From Strigomonas culicis (taxonomy: Eukaryota > Euglenozoa > Kinetoplastea > Trypanosomatida > Trypanosomatidae): a stretch of 34,800 bases of DNA. The notes beneath the pieces were generated by a model. It did not search any database, was not told where the DNA came from, and worked only from the letters and a program-made list of their open reading frames with translations. The position numbers were made by a program, and so were the translations under genes. Where the stretch lies: NCBI GenBank assembly GCA_000482145.1, contig AUXH01000147.1, positions 1 through 34,800 on the forward strand, in the 5' to 3' direction. Positions 17,340 through 26,939 of this stretch are shown here, piece after piece. Numbering within the stretch: position 1 is the first letter of the stretch; every line of letters starts with the position of its first letter.

Positions 17340-20300
17340 ATGGACACGCAATGGCACGAGGTGCTCATTGAAGAGGACGACGGAGACTCCGCCTTCAACG
17401 AGGGCGCGCCCTCCCTCCTCTACGTGCTGGAGCTGATCGAGAATATGAATGCCATCCCCGCCACATGCAAACTGCAGCACCACCTGTACGAGCTGACGAA
17501 CTATCTCATTGCCCTCCACATCAAACAGCATCAGGAGGCCACCCCCACCGCCACCACTGCGGCGGCCGACCCCTCGTCCCCTCCGCCCAAGACGCCACTG
17601 TACCAGCAGCACTATCTCCGCATGGACATACCCCCTCCGGTTGCGCTGCAGAAGGCCTTTGAGGTGGTGCACAACGAGTATCACATGCTGCGGCCCTACG
17701 CCGACAGCATCATGACGTCCTTCTCCTCCATACAGGGGCCACCGCCGCCGACCACGGCCGCCGCGGCAAACGCCGCGGCCGCAGCGGCGGTTCAGCACGG
17801 CGCGGAGATGGGCGGCGCGCGTGGAGGCTCGAGCCGCGGGCCCTATCAGGCGCAGGGCCGCATCCAGCGGCTGCTGGACGGGGGCCTCATCGCCCCGGCC
17901 GAGGTGCGGCTGCAGAACTTCCTGCTGTCACAGCCCCTCTTCGCGTTCGAGACCTTCTACTACCTCTACAAGAAGGCGGAGAAGTTCCTCGCGAACCCGG
18001 TGCTCTTCTCCGCGTGCGAGCCGCGGCTGAAGATCCTGCAGAGCCGCTTTCAGCTCCACAAGAGCTACAACGGCACACGGGAGGAGGAGGAGGCGGTGGC
18101 GCACGAGCTGTCGATGCCCCCCTCCACCCCAGACGCAAAGGCCTGCAAGGCGGCCGCTGCGCCACGGCCTGCCAACAGGGCGGGCGATGCGATGGTGGCG
18201 CGGCTGCGTGAGCTGGACACGAACATGTTCAAGCAGATGGCAAAGATCGATGTGCGCAAGCTGGAGAGCTGCATGACCATCTCGGACGTGCTGGCCTACC
18301 TCGAGCAGGCGGAGGCCGCGCCGAGTGCCGCGGAGCCCGGCAAGCCCTCCGACAGCCGCGACGGGCAAACAAAGCAGCAGCGCGTGCAGGAGCTGCTGCA
18401 GCACTTTGTGCGCGCCCTCGTGCAGGAAGGTGAGGAGGAGGAAGAGGCGGACAAGGAGACCCATAGATACAGCAGCCACGGGGGTGATGGGGAGAGTGAC
18501 AGGGCGAAGCGGAGCCAACGCGCGAGAGAGCGCGACGCGAAGGAGGCGGTGCTGTCCAGCATCCTGCGGCAGATGCTCAAGGACATGAAGCGCGAGAACC
18601 CGCTCCACAAGCTCGAGCTGGAGCTGACGCTCACCGGAAAGGACCGGCGACAGCTGAAGCGCATGGCGCGCTTCTGCATACGGTGTGGTCTGATCGACAT
18701 GGACGACTTCCTGTATTATCAGACCAACGATCCCCTGTACGCGTGTGCGCAGCGCGGGGACGACTACATCGCGGACATGGTGCAATTCTCGCTGTGTATC
18801 ACCAAGGACGCCTTTTATCCCCCGCAGCGGGCGGGCGGCAAGGACGGCGACGACGCCCTGGACCCTCCAGCGGGCGGCGGCACGAGCAGCTACGCGGTGG
18901 ATGGGGTCAGCGACGACGGGGAGCGGACGCACAACAGCTGGACCGAGTGTTCGAAGCTCTCCTTCATGGATCAGATCATGAAGGAGGAGGAGCGCTTTAC
19001 GAGAATCCGGCGGCAGCGGCTACTCACCCACGATCCGCGGGCCGACGATGATGACGACGAGGATGCCGACGAGAACGGACGCGCGAAGGAGGCGGAGAAC
19101 TTCAGCGATGTCATGTACAACATCTTCTCCCCCATCTGGAAGGCGCTGTTGAGCCCGCTGCACCAGTGGCACCCGCCGCACGACGGGCTGGCGAGCCAGG
19201 CGCCGCCGGCGTACAGCGGCACCATGTGCGTCGCCGCGCTGCTCTCGCGCGTCGTCTCCTTCTCCCTCTCGCTGGAGGCGACCGGCGCGGCGCACGAGGC
19301 GGCGCGCCGCTACGACCCCTACGACACGATCCAGCCCCCGCCGTTTGTGTTCCCCGCCGGCGCCGCGGCGGCGCGAGCGGGTGGCGTGCCGCCCGCCGCG
19401 GATGCAGTTGACTTCGACATCCGCCAGTACACGACGTACAGCCGACCCACGCGGGGCCCAACCAGCGGCCGGCGCCACGCGGCGCAGCGGCAGGAGGGCG
19501 CGGCCGCGGCGGTGCCGCCGCCGGATGTGCTCTTCGCCTTCCAGGTGTGGCGCAACGTGGAGACGCTCAACTGCTTCATCACGGCGCACGAGTACTTCTA
19601 CAACGGGCTCATGTACACCAAGGTGAAGCACGACCAGACGGTCGCGGCCGGCGGCGGCGGCTGGCTACACGAGCACGACGGCGGCGCCGCGGATGAGGAC
19701 TGGGACAACACGACACAGAAGGATGTGTCCTACGAGGTGGAGGATATGCTCCGCTCGATGCCCTCCCTCTTCTCGTGGCACCAGCGGAACGGGCCGAATG
19801 GCAACGGCGCCGGGAGGCCAGCCGGTGGCGGCGGCGGCGCCGCTCTGGACGGGGAGGGGCCGGGCTCCAAGAACAACCAGCGCAGGGGGAACCCGTTCTG
19901 GTCCTACATCCTCCCCAAGAACTCCCTCTTCAAACATTACAAGCCCCTCTTCCTGTGTGGCAACCTGCGGCTCCGACTGTACGGGACGTTCCGCAGCCGC
20001 CAGACCTTCTCCGAGAGCCTGCTCGGTCTCCTCATCTGCGATGAGATCATGAACCCCGTCACGGCGTTCGACTGGAGCCCCTTCACCTACTTCTACTACA
20101 TCACCCAAAAGAAGATTGGTCTCTCGCCGTCGCGCAACAACCACGTTTGTAAGAACAAGAACATGGTCGGGGATGAGTCTCTGCAGCGGTTTCTGCGCAA
20201 CGCAATCCCGCTCTCGGTGGAATTGGGGCTGAATGCGTTCATCAGCTCCGTGGAGCCACTCTGGTTCTTCCAGAGCCACACGCATGCCTCATTGGCCTCG

Positions 20301-23300
20301 CTGTCGGCGGCGGCCCGGCCTGCGCGCTCGGCCGCCGCCCCGGAGCCTTTTGCGCGGCGGTACATTGAACACGACGTGGTCGCGGACGAACTGTCCGAGC
20401 TGCAGAAGCACTTTGAGCAGCAGTTCAACATGTACAACAACAACAACAGCAATACGAATGACTACGCCACGTCGGCGGCGTTTTGTCTCTCGAACACCGA
20501 TCTCAACGAGTTCTGCTTTCACTCCTTCTTCGAGCAGCAGCAGAACGGCGGCGAGAACATCTTTCTGCACGACCACTACAACGGCGAAGGCATCGAGGGC
20601 TGCGATGGGCGGGAGCAGCGGATGAACAATCAAAAGTGGAAGTACCTGGGCTTGCTCTGCGGTCCCCGCATTCGCGCCAAGACGAACCGCTATGCCTACT
20701 CCCACCTGCCCTCGCTGCGTATTCAGTACCGCGAGCGCGCGCTGCAGCACGAAGCGCACGTCCTGCTCGCGGAGCACCACCTGGGCGCCTACGCGGAGAA
20801 GCGCAAAGTGTGGCACAAGCCGCGGGCGCAGAGCCCGCGCGGCGACCGCCCGGCCGCGGAGGTGTACCAGTTCACCGGCCCCAACGCGTTCCTGAACGAC
20901 TTCTACGAAAGGCCCGACACAAGTGAAGAGGAGGAGGAGGAGGAGCAGCTCGGGGTCGGCGCGCACGCGCGGCGGCAGCAGCAGCAGCACCGCCACCACC
21001 ACGCCTCTGAGGGCCACCTGGGCTATGCCTTTCTCGTGGACCTCATCACGAGCGGCAACAAGCGCGCGCCGCGCGCGACGGCGGCCGCCGCCGCCCCCTC
21101 GCCCGCCGCGGCCCTGCGCCACGAGGCGATCGAGCGGGAGGCAGAGCGCGAGTTCTTTGCCATCAACGGCACGCTCTCCAGCGCCCCGCACCTCCGCGCG
21201 GCGCAGCAGCGCAGTCGGCTCCTGCACTTTTATCACATACCCATCTTGGAGGCACCCTTCCACGCCTACGTGTCGCCCGCGGCCGCCGCCGCCGCGGGAC
21301 GAGAGCCGAACTACTTCACGTGTGTGTCGGAGCGGGAGCATATTTCCTTCCCGCGTATTCTAATCGCGGGGCCCTCCATTAACTCGCCCAACGCGGTCGC
21401 GAAGCAGCTCGCCCGCATGGTGATCTGCCGGCAGAAGTATCAGTCTCTGAATGTGTACGACTACAACCGCACGCAGCTCTCCACGACGCCGTCGCCCGAG
21501 CGCTTCATGGAGGAGGGCAGCGGCAGCGCCCCTGGCCAGTCGCAGCGGCCCTACGCGAGCCTGGACGCGATTGCAGACCAAATTGTGCGGAGCATTCCGT
21601 CGGAGGAGGAGGCGGCGGCGGGCGGACGTCGCCACGGGCTCTTCGCGGACACAGTCCACGTCCCGTCGCAGTACACACTCCACAAGGGCGTCTTCACCGT
21701 CCGCCTGAGCGACGCGGAGCGCAAGAGTGCTGCGACGTGCGCGTACTACTTCCCACACACGCACATGGCGCAGCAGCAGCAGCAGCAGCGGATGGGAAGC
21801 GTGCCGAGCTGGGAGGAGTTTCAGCAAGACGTGGCGCTGCTGAAGCAGCTCGCCCACGACCCCGCGGCGCAGCAGTACGCCCGGCGCCGGCTGCTGATGC
21901 TGGAGAACAAGTACAACCTCCACATCGCGCTGACGAACGACGATGAGGAGGACTATCATGTGTTTGTGGATGAAGACGCGGCGGAGGGGGAGGGCGCCCG
22001 CACGGCGACAGCGACGATGAGGGCTCCAGGCAGAAGGAAAAAGATCCACGTGATGCCGGGCAAGATCGAAAAGGGCGGCGACCTCTACCAGTGCACCAAG
22101 GTCGACGTGCACTGCCATGTGGCCGGCGGCTTCACGGCAAAGCGGCTGCTCGCCTTCATGAAGGAGAAGTTCGAGACGTGCCCAGACGACGTGGTGGACG
22201 TTGTGATGGAGGAGGTCGAGGTGGAGGAGTCCACCGACGGGGACGGCGGGAGGGACGCCATGGCGCCGAAGCGACGACGGCGGATGAAGCGCGAGCGCAA
22301 GGTGCTGCTGCGCGACTTGATGGCAGAGGTGCTGCGCAAGTCGCTGCCGACGGCCGCGGCCGGCCCGGCACACGCGCAGCTGCAGCACCTCACCATCGCC
22401 ATGCTGGATGTGCAGGCCGGCAAGAACACCTTCAACCGCTTCGACAACTTCAACAGCCGCTACAGCCCGATGGGGTTCAACCAGATGCGGTCCGTGTTCC
22501 TCAAGACGGACAACTACATGGGTGGCGCCTACTTCGCTGAGCTCATTAAGCGCCACTGCTTCGCCCCGCAGGAGGATGAGGGCGACCGCGGCGTGGCGGC
22601 GGGTCTGCCTCCGCCACCGCGCGCGCACACGCTCTTCTCCGAGTACCGGCTGTCCATCTACGGCCGGCGGCAGGACGAGTGGGAGAGGCTCGCGGCGTGG
22701 TTCGTGCGACACAAGGTGTACAGCGCGACGAACAAGTGGATGGTGCAGGTCCCGCGCCTCTTCGGCCTCTACCGCAAGAGCGGCCTGCTACAGAACTTTG
22801 AGGAGATGCTGACGAACATCTTCGCGCCGCTGTGGGAGGCGTCGCTGCACCCGGAGCGGCACCCGCTGCTGCACTTTTTCCTGCAGCACGTCTCCGGCTT
22901 CGACAGCGTCGACAACGAGAGCGACCGTGAGGAGGACGCGCTGCTGCTGGCCGCGCGGTCCGTCGATCCGGTCGACTACACTCGGCCGGAGAACCCACCC
23001 TTTCAGTACTACATCTACTTCATGTGGGCGAACATCACGAGCCTGAACAAGCTGCGCGCGCGCCGCGGCATGTCCGTCTTCAGCTTCCGCCCGCACGCGG
23101 GCGAGAGCGGTGACCCGTACCACATGGCGGACGTCTTCTTCCTCGCCGACGGCGTCGGCCACGGCATCAACCTGCGCCACCAGCCGCTGCTGCAGTACCT
23201 CTACTATCTGGCACAGGTCCCGCTGGCGATGGTGCCGCTCAGCAACAACGCGCTCTTCTGCCGCTACCGCGACAACCCCTTCGCGCTGCTGCTGAAGCGC

Positions 23301-23852
23301 GGCCTGCTCGTGTCGCTCGGCACGGACGGCGCCCTCATGTTCCACCGCACGGACCAGCCCCTCATCGAGGAGTATAGCACCGCGCAGCAGCTGTGGGGCC
23401 TCTCGCCGGCCGACCTGGCCGAGATCGCGCTGCACTCCGTGTGGATGTGCGGCTTCTCGCGCGAGGAGAAGGCGGCGTGGCTGCGCAGCCCCCTCTACGC
23501 GATGCGGTCCATCGCGGGCAACCACGCGGCCGCCTCACACGTGGCACAGACCCGCATCGCCTTCCGCTACGAGGCGTACCAGGAGGAGCTGAATTACCTG
23601 AGCGCGCGCGCGGGGGCGGTGGAGGTGCCGCGGGCGCCGGGCCTCGCGGCGCCGTCGGTGGAGAGCATCCACTGCATCGAGCTGGTCGGGCTGACACGCA
23701 GCGAAGTGCTGCGCCGCCGCTTCCTCCACCAGCCGGTGCAGGCGCCCGCCGCCGCCGCAGGGCCGCCGGCCGCGGAGACGAAGGACGAGGCAGAACCGCC
23801 GCGGACCATGGTGCGCGCCAAACGTGTCGTCTTTGCGCGTTCCAAGTTGTAG
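17340..23852 (+). CDS. Giant AMP deaminase with degenerate N-terminal deaminase copy
   Basis: A 2170-aa protein, over twice the usual AMP deaminase length. The C-terminal part (about residues 1320-2060) is a recognisable AMP deaminase, the purine-salvage enzyme converting AMP to IMP and ammonia. Metal and catalytic residues present are His1591 and His1593 (KVDVHCH), His1919 and Glu1922 (RPHAGE), His1941 (GHGIN) and Asp1996 (GTD). Around them are the family blocks NRFDNFNSRYSP, LKTDNY and PLSNN. The normally invariant second Asp of the STDDP motif is Gly1997. The N-terminal half repeats the fold in degenerate form: LKILQSRFQLH (about 227) parallels LLMLENKYNLH; KLELELTL (about 424) sits where KVDVHCH should be, so the His ligands are lost; MYNIFSPIWKALLSP (about 590) parallels LTNIFAPLWEASLHP; and FYYITQKKIGLSPSRNN (about 918) parallels LYYLAQVPLAMVPLSNN. 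Low-complexity insertions separate these blocks. An inactive regulatory or scaffolding half is inferred. Confidence 0.93.
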   Translation: MDTQWHEVLIEEDDGDSAFNEGAPSLLYVLELIENMNAIPATCKLQHHLYELTNYLIALHIKQHQEATPTATTAAADPSSPPPKTPLYQQHYLRMDIPPPVALQKAFEVVHNEYHMLRPYADSIMTSFSSIQGPPPPTTAAAANAAAAAAVQHGAEMGGARGGSSRGPYQAQGRIQRLLDGGLIAPAEVRLQNFLLSQPLFAFETFYYLYKKAEKFLANPVLFSACEPRLKILQSRFQLHKSYNGTREEEEAVAHELSMPPSTPDAKACKAAAAPRPANRAGDAMVARLRELDTNMFKQMAKIDVRKLESCMTISDVLAYLEQAEAAPSAAEPGKPSDSRDGQTKQQRVQELLQHFVRALVQEGEEEEEADKETHRYSSHGGDGESDRAKRSQRARERDAKEAVLSSILRQMLKDMKRENPLHKLELELTLTGKDRRQLKRMARFCIRCGLIDMDDFLYYQTNDPLYACAQRGDDYIADMVQFSLCITKDAFYPPQRAGGKDGDDALDPPAGGGTSSYAVDGVSDDGERTHNSWTECSKLSFMDQIMKEEERFTRIRRQRLLTHDPRADDDDDEDADENGRAKEAENFSDVMYNIFSPIWKALLSPLHQWHPPHDGLASQAPPAYSGTMCVAALLSRVVSFSLSLEATGAAHEAARRYDPYDTIQPPPFVFPAGAAAARAGGVPPAADAVDFDIRQYTTYSRPTRGPTSGRRHAAQRQEGAAAAVPPPDVLFAFQVWRNVETLNCFITAHEYFYNGLMYTKVKHDQTVAAGGGGWLHEHDGGAADEDWDNTTQKDVSYEVEDMLRSMPSLFSWHQRNGPNGNGAGRPAGGGGGAALDGEGPGSKNNQRRGNPFWSYILPKNSLFKHYKPLFLCGNLRLRLYGTFRSRQTFSESLLGLLICDEIMNPVTAFDWSPFTYFYYITQKKIGLSPSRNNHVCKNKNMVGDESLQRFLRNAIPLSVELGLNAFISSVEPLWFFQSHTHASLASLSAAARPARSAAAPEPFARRYIEHDVVADELSELQKHFEQQFNMYNNNNSNTNDYATSAAFCLSNTDLNEFCFHSFFEQQQNGGENIFLHDHYNGEGIEGCDGREQRMNNQKWKYLGLLCGPRIRAKTNRYAYSHLPSLRIQYRERALQHEAHVLLAEHHLGAYAEKRKVWHKPRAQSPRGDRPAAEVYQFTGPNAFLNDFYERPDTSEEEEEEEQLGVGAHARRQQQQHRHHHASEGHLGYAFLVDLITSGNKRAPRATAAAAAPSPAAALRHEAIEREAEREFFAINGTLSSAPHLRAAQQRSRLLHFYHIPILEAPFHAYVSPAAAAAAGREPNYFTCVSEREHISFPRILIAGPSINSPNAVAKQLARMVICRQKYQSLNVYDYNRTQLSTTPSPERFMEEGSGSAPGQSQRPYASLDAIADQIVRSIPSEEEAAAGGRRHGLFADTVHVPSQYTLHKGVFTVRLSDAERKSAATCAYYFPHTHMAQQQQQQRMGSVPSWEEFQQDVALLKQLAHDPAAQQYARRRLLMLENKYNLHIALTNDDEEDYHVFVDEDAAEGEGARTATATMRAPGRRKKIHVMPGKIEKGGDLYQCTKVDVHCHVAGGFTAKRLLAFMKEKFETCPDDVVDVVMEEVEVEESTDGDGGRDAMAPKRRRRMKRERKVLLRDLMAEVLRKSLPTAAAGPAHAQLQHLTIAMLDVQAGKNTFNRFDNFNSRYSPMGFNQMRSVFLKTDNYMGGAYFAELIKRHCFAPQEDEGDRGVAAGLPPPPRAHTLFSEYRLSIYGRRQDEWERLAAWFVRHKVYSATNKWMVQVPRLFGLYRKSGLLQNFEEMLTNIFAPLWEASLHPERHPLLHFFLQHVSGFDSVDNESDREEDALLLAARSVDPVDYTRPENPPFQYYIYFMWANITSLNKLRARRGMSVFSFRPHAGESGDPYHMADVFFLADGVGHGINLRHQPLLQYLYYLAQVPLAMVPLSNNALFCRYRDNPFALLLKRGLLVSLGTDGALMFHRTDQPLIEEYSTAQQLWGLSPADLAEIALHSVWMCGFSREEKAAWLRSPLYAMRSIAGNHAAASHVAQTRIAFRYEAYQEELNYLSARAGAVEVPRAPGLAAPSVESIHCIELVGLTRSEVLRRRFLHQPVQAPAAAAGPPAAETKDEAEPPRTMVRAKRVVFARSKL

Positions 23853-24261
23853 CAACGCTTCAAAATAAAGAGCATCAAAAAAAAAAGCATGTTTTTTAAC
23901 TCATCACCGTTTAATATAAAAAAAAACTATAACATAGAAAATAAATGAATGAAAAGAGCCTTTCATTACTTTATTGGTCATGATGGTGTTTCCTCATTCG
24001 TACTCATATGAACAACGAAAAATCTTCATCGGAAACAAAATCAAAGATGGATGCAAAAAAATATATATATTCTCTCTCCCTGTTCTCTCTATGTGTGTAA
24101 TGGAATCACGATGCTAGTTTAGGTTTTTTTTTAGTATTTACCCTCTTCTGAGGTAAGCGACGCATTGCACTAGTGGTCTAGTTGGATCGTATTCATTCAA
24201 ACGTCCTTGTAGCTCCACTTTATACCTACTATTCTTATTTTAAAAAAAAAATACGGTCGCG
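23853..24261. other. Intergenic region, AT-rich
   Basis: A 409-base spacer with A-runs, an AT dinucleotide stretch near 24058 and a T-run near 24123. Pyrimidine tract and AG candidates lie around 24123-24152 and 24213. A tRNA A-box-like string near 24170 has no B box. No gene was seen. Confidence 0.6.
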
Positions 24262-26213
24262 ATGATACGACGCACCCCCCTTCTCGCGGCGTGCGTTGGT
24301 GCCCCGCTCCTTAGCCTGCATAGCCCACCCCGCGCGCACTTCTACAGCGCGCTGCGGCGGCCGACGCGTGCGCCGGCCGCGGTGCAGCAGCAGCCGCACC
24401 CGCCGCTGGTTCAGGCCATGCGCCTGCGCCGTCACCCGTCGTCGGACAAGATCGTCGTCGGCGGCAGTGCGAAGGCGGCGGAGGAGGATGCGGCGCTGGC
24501 TGAGGCCGTGCAGCGGAAGATGGAAGAGTTCGGCCCCCTAGACGAGAGCATAGCGGCGCACCACATCAAGCGTAAGGCGGACGGGTCTGTGGAGAGCATT
24601 TCGATCGGCACGGCCTCATTCGCCGAGGTGCCGAGTGTGAACAGCTTCGATGTGGATTTCCTGCAAGAGCAGTTCAACCGCTTCGGCGCGCTGGTCGGCG
24701 GGTGTACGCACGACCAGTTCCTTCGCGGCGCGGCGCATGCCTACACGGTGTTAGGGCAGATGAGTGAGCAGCTCACGCTCGCTGACAAGCGGATGGCGCT
24801 CGAGGGGGTACCGGTGCCGCCCCGCAAGAGCGCCGCCACCTCCGCGACGCCGGGCGCGAAGACTTTCGCGAACGACGCAGCCGCCGTTGGCCGCAGCAGC
24901 AGCAGCAGCAGCAGCAACACGCTGGTGGCGCGCGCCAGCGGCGCCGAGGCGGCCGCCGAAAAAACGAAGCGCGGCGGGGGTGGGGCGGCGCCGGCGCCGC
25001 GGCGCCGCCGTCCGCGGCCACGCCCACGCCGGCGCTCTTCCCCGGCAAGAGCAGCGCCGACGCGGTGCATGTGGCCCAGTCCTCACGGCACTTTCTGCGC
25101 GGGCTGCAGAGCGTCTACGACCTCCCGCGCGACGAGGCGGAGTGGCGGCCGTGCAGCAAGGGCAGCATCGGCTTCTGGGAGCACATCAAGTACAGCACGG
25201 ACGACGCGGCCGCCGCCACGCCGAGCGAAGATGGGAAGCAGGAGCAGCAACAGCAGGAGGCGGCGGTCCGTCAGCGCGTGGCGACGCGCGTGGCGCAGGC
25301 GGCGCAGGACATGGAGGCGAGCAGCATCACGCGCGCGGTGCGTGCCGTGACCGCCGTGCTGCCCCTCTCCGGCGCCTTCGCGGAGACCTTCTTCAAGGCC
25401 TACGCGCTGCAGCGCCAGCAGAAGATCAGCCTGTACCAGATCGCGGGCCCCAATGACTGCGTGTTAGACCCCAGGCTGGCCATGTTCATCCGCTTCCCGC
25501 TGTCGCCGAGCGACGTGCCCGGCAGCTCCTTCGCCGAACAGACCGTTGACGAGGAGGACGAGGACACCCTTCTGGAGGACAGGGTGGGTGCGGTGCTCTA
25601 TGACGCCGAGGGAAATATGCACCCCAACTTCACAAATGTTACCTTCGCCTCCAACGAGCCCGGGGCGTTCGATGTGGTGCTCACCCTGGACCGCAAGGTG
25701 GCGGCGGAGGAAGCGGCAACGCAGACGGAGGAGGAGGCGGCGGAGGCGAATCGCAAGACCGTGTTGAAGCTCTCCTTGGACAATCACGCCCTCTCGCCCA
25801 TCCCCGCGTCGGCGCGCGCCTGCGCGGCGGTGTGGTTGGACGTCGTCATCCCGCCCGCGCGGGCGAACAGCAATTACGACTTCTTCTACAAGCGGGTGCA
25901 GGAGACGGAGTCGGAGTACGAGCGCGTGGCGATCGCCCGCATCATAGCCCAACACGCGCCGATGTGGCTCTTCGCGGGCCTCGACTTCCTTGTGCGCATG
26001 TTCACCGGACACCAGAGCGAGTTCACGTTTAGCAAGAAGCACGCCAGGATGATCGGTGTACCGGAGAGCATCGCTGAGCACCCGCCGGTGCAGCGCAAGC
26101 TGCTCTTGATGTACATGGACGCCGCGAAGCAATGGGTGTTGTCCGACCTCATCGCCGTCCGAAACACGTACGCGGGTCTCCGCGAAACGGAGCAAACGAG
26201 TGCGGATGCGTAA
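24262..26213 (+). pseudogene. Putative mitochondrial protein, interrupted by a frameshift
   Basis: One gene in two frames. The first part starts at the ATG at 24262 and its frame runs to 25350. The second part continues in the -1 frame and stops at 26213. Good protein-like sequence switches frame at about 24960-25010: before it, an Ala/Ser linker with an AGC-encoded Ser run; after it, the first frame turns into Arg/Pro-rich nonsense while the other reads on as HVAQSSRHFLRGLQSVYDLP. The change is equivalent to one missing base in an A6/G5/G4 and GCC-repeat stretch. The N-terminus (MIRRTPLLAACVG, with Arg and no acidic residues for about 50 residues) looks like a mitochondrial presequence. No domain was recognised. 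The second half has a helical region (SITRAVRAVTAVLPLSGAF), a beta-rich middle and a helical C-terminus. This could be a true pseudogene or an assembly error; I favour the error. Confidence 0.65.
24894..24914. repeat. (AGC)n coding microsatellite, poly-Ser
   Basis: Seven AGC codons in the linker just before the frameshift of the putative mitochondrial gene. Confidence 0.9.
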
Positions 26214-26939
26214 GCTCTCTTCTTTTCTCTCTCTATCTCCATCTACATATATAAGAGAGCTTATTGGCATAAAGACACTGAATGCTACTCCGTTCTCTCC
26301 CCTCGTTAAAGGATTAAAAAAAAAAGCAGTACCATCACGGCTTGCAAAACTGTAACATGTGCTACATTTTATATGGTACTCTATTCCCACTCGTTTCGTT
26401 TGTTGTTATTGTTGTTTATATTCACACACATATATATATGTATTATATATGTATACCACATACCACATCTTTGCATTTTTTCTTATTACTGGTTTCTTCA
26501 TTTCAAACATGGTGTTGTATGCTCATGATCCCCTGTACGGGTTATTACGTTTCCTTAAAAAAAAAAACTAATTTATTATTCAATCTCCGAAAGTAATTGA
26601 AAAAAAAAACGAAGGAGAGAAACAGTTATACACGTGAAAAGGGTCAAAAACGATGAACCCAGATACGTGTTTGCCTTTTTCTTCATCATTGTTGTAATTA
26701 CAACTGTACGTACAGAAAACAAAAAAAAAAGAACAGAACTTTAGTCATTACTCTTTATTTCTGAATGAAGTGAATAATAATAATAAACTACGATTATGTG
26801 ATTAACTGTAAAGAACAGAAATCAGAATTCTCCTGCGTGGTCTCCCTTACTTCTTCCGTTTCAGCTCGCGGAGCAATTTACTTGTTTTTATTTTTCTACT
26901 TTTTTGTTTTCTTATTCTTATCCAGTAGCAGCATTGCGA
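26214..26939. other. Long intergenic region, AT-rich
   Basis: A 726-base spacer, the longest in the first 28 kb. It has A-runs near 26316, 26557, 26600 and 26721, a TA-rich stretch near 26428 and AAT repeats near 26774. A short open frame at 26342-26596 has AT-rich non-coding composition. No RNA gene was seen. Confidence 0.65.
26881..26925 (+). promoter_or_regulatory. Predicted trans-splice acceptor (katanin-like gene)
   Basis: A T/C-rich tract of about 40 bases ends in TCCAG with the AG at 26924-26925. It leaves a 14-nt 5' UTR before the ATG at 26940 and rules out the open frame upstream (TTG at 26904). Confidence 0.65.

Noticed and set aside
24166..24190. AGTGGTCTAGTTGG, like a tRNA A box
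   Set aside because: No B box or cloverleaf partner within tRNA distance.
24959..24965. A6C string as a programmed -1 frameshift site for the broken mitochondrial gene
   Set aside because: The string is out of phase: the zero-frame codons are GAA AAA ACG, so the second codon could not re-pair after slipping. A missing base is simpler.
24960..25010. Cis-spliced intron joining the two frames
   Set aside because: Kinetoplastids have very few such introns, and no convincing GT...AG intron with a pyrimidine tract is seen in this GC-rich coding stretch.
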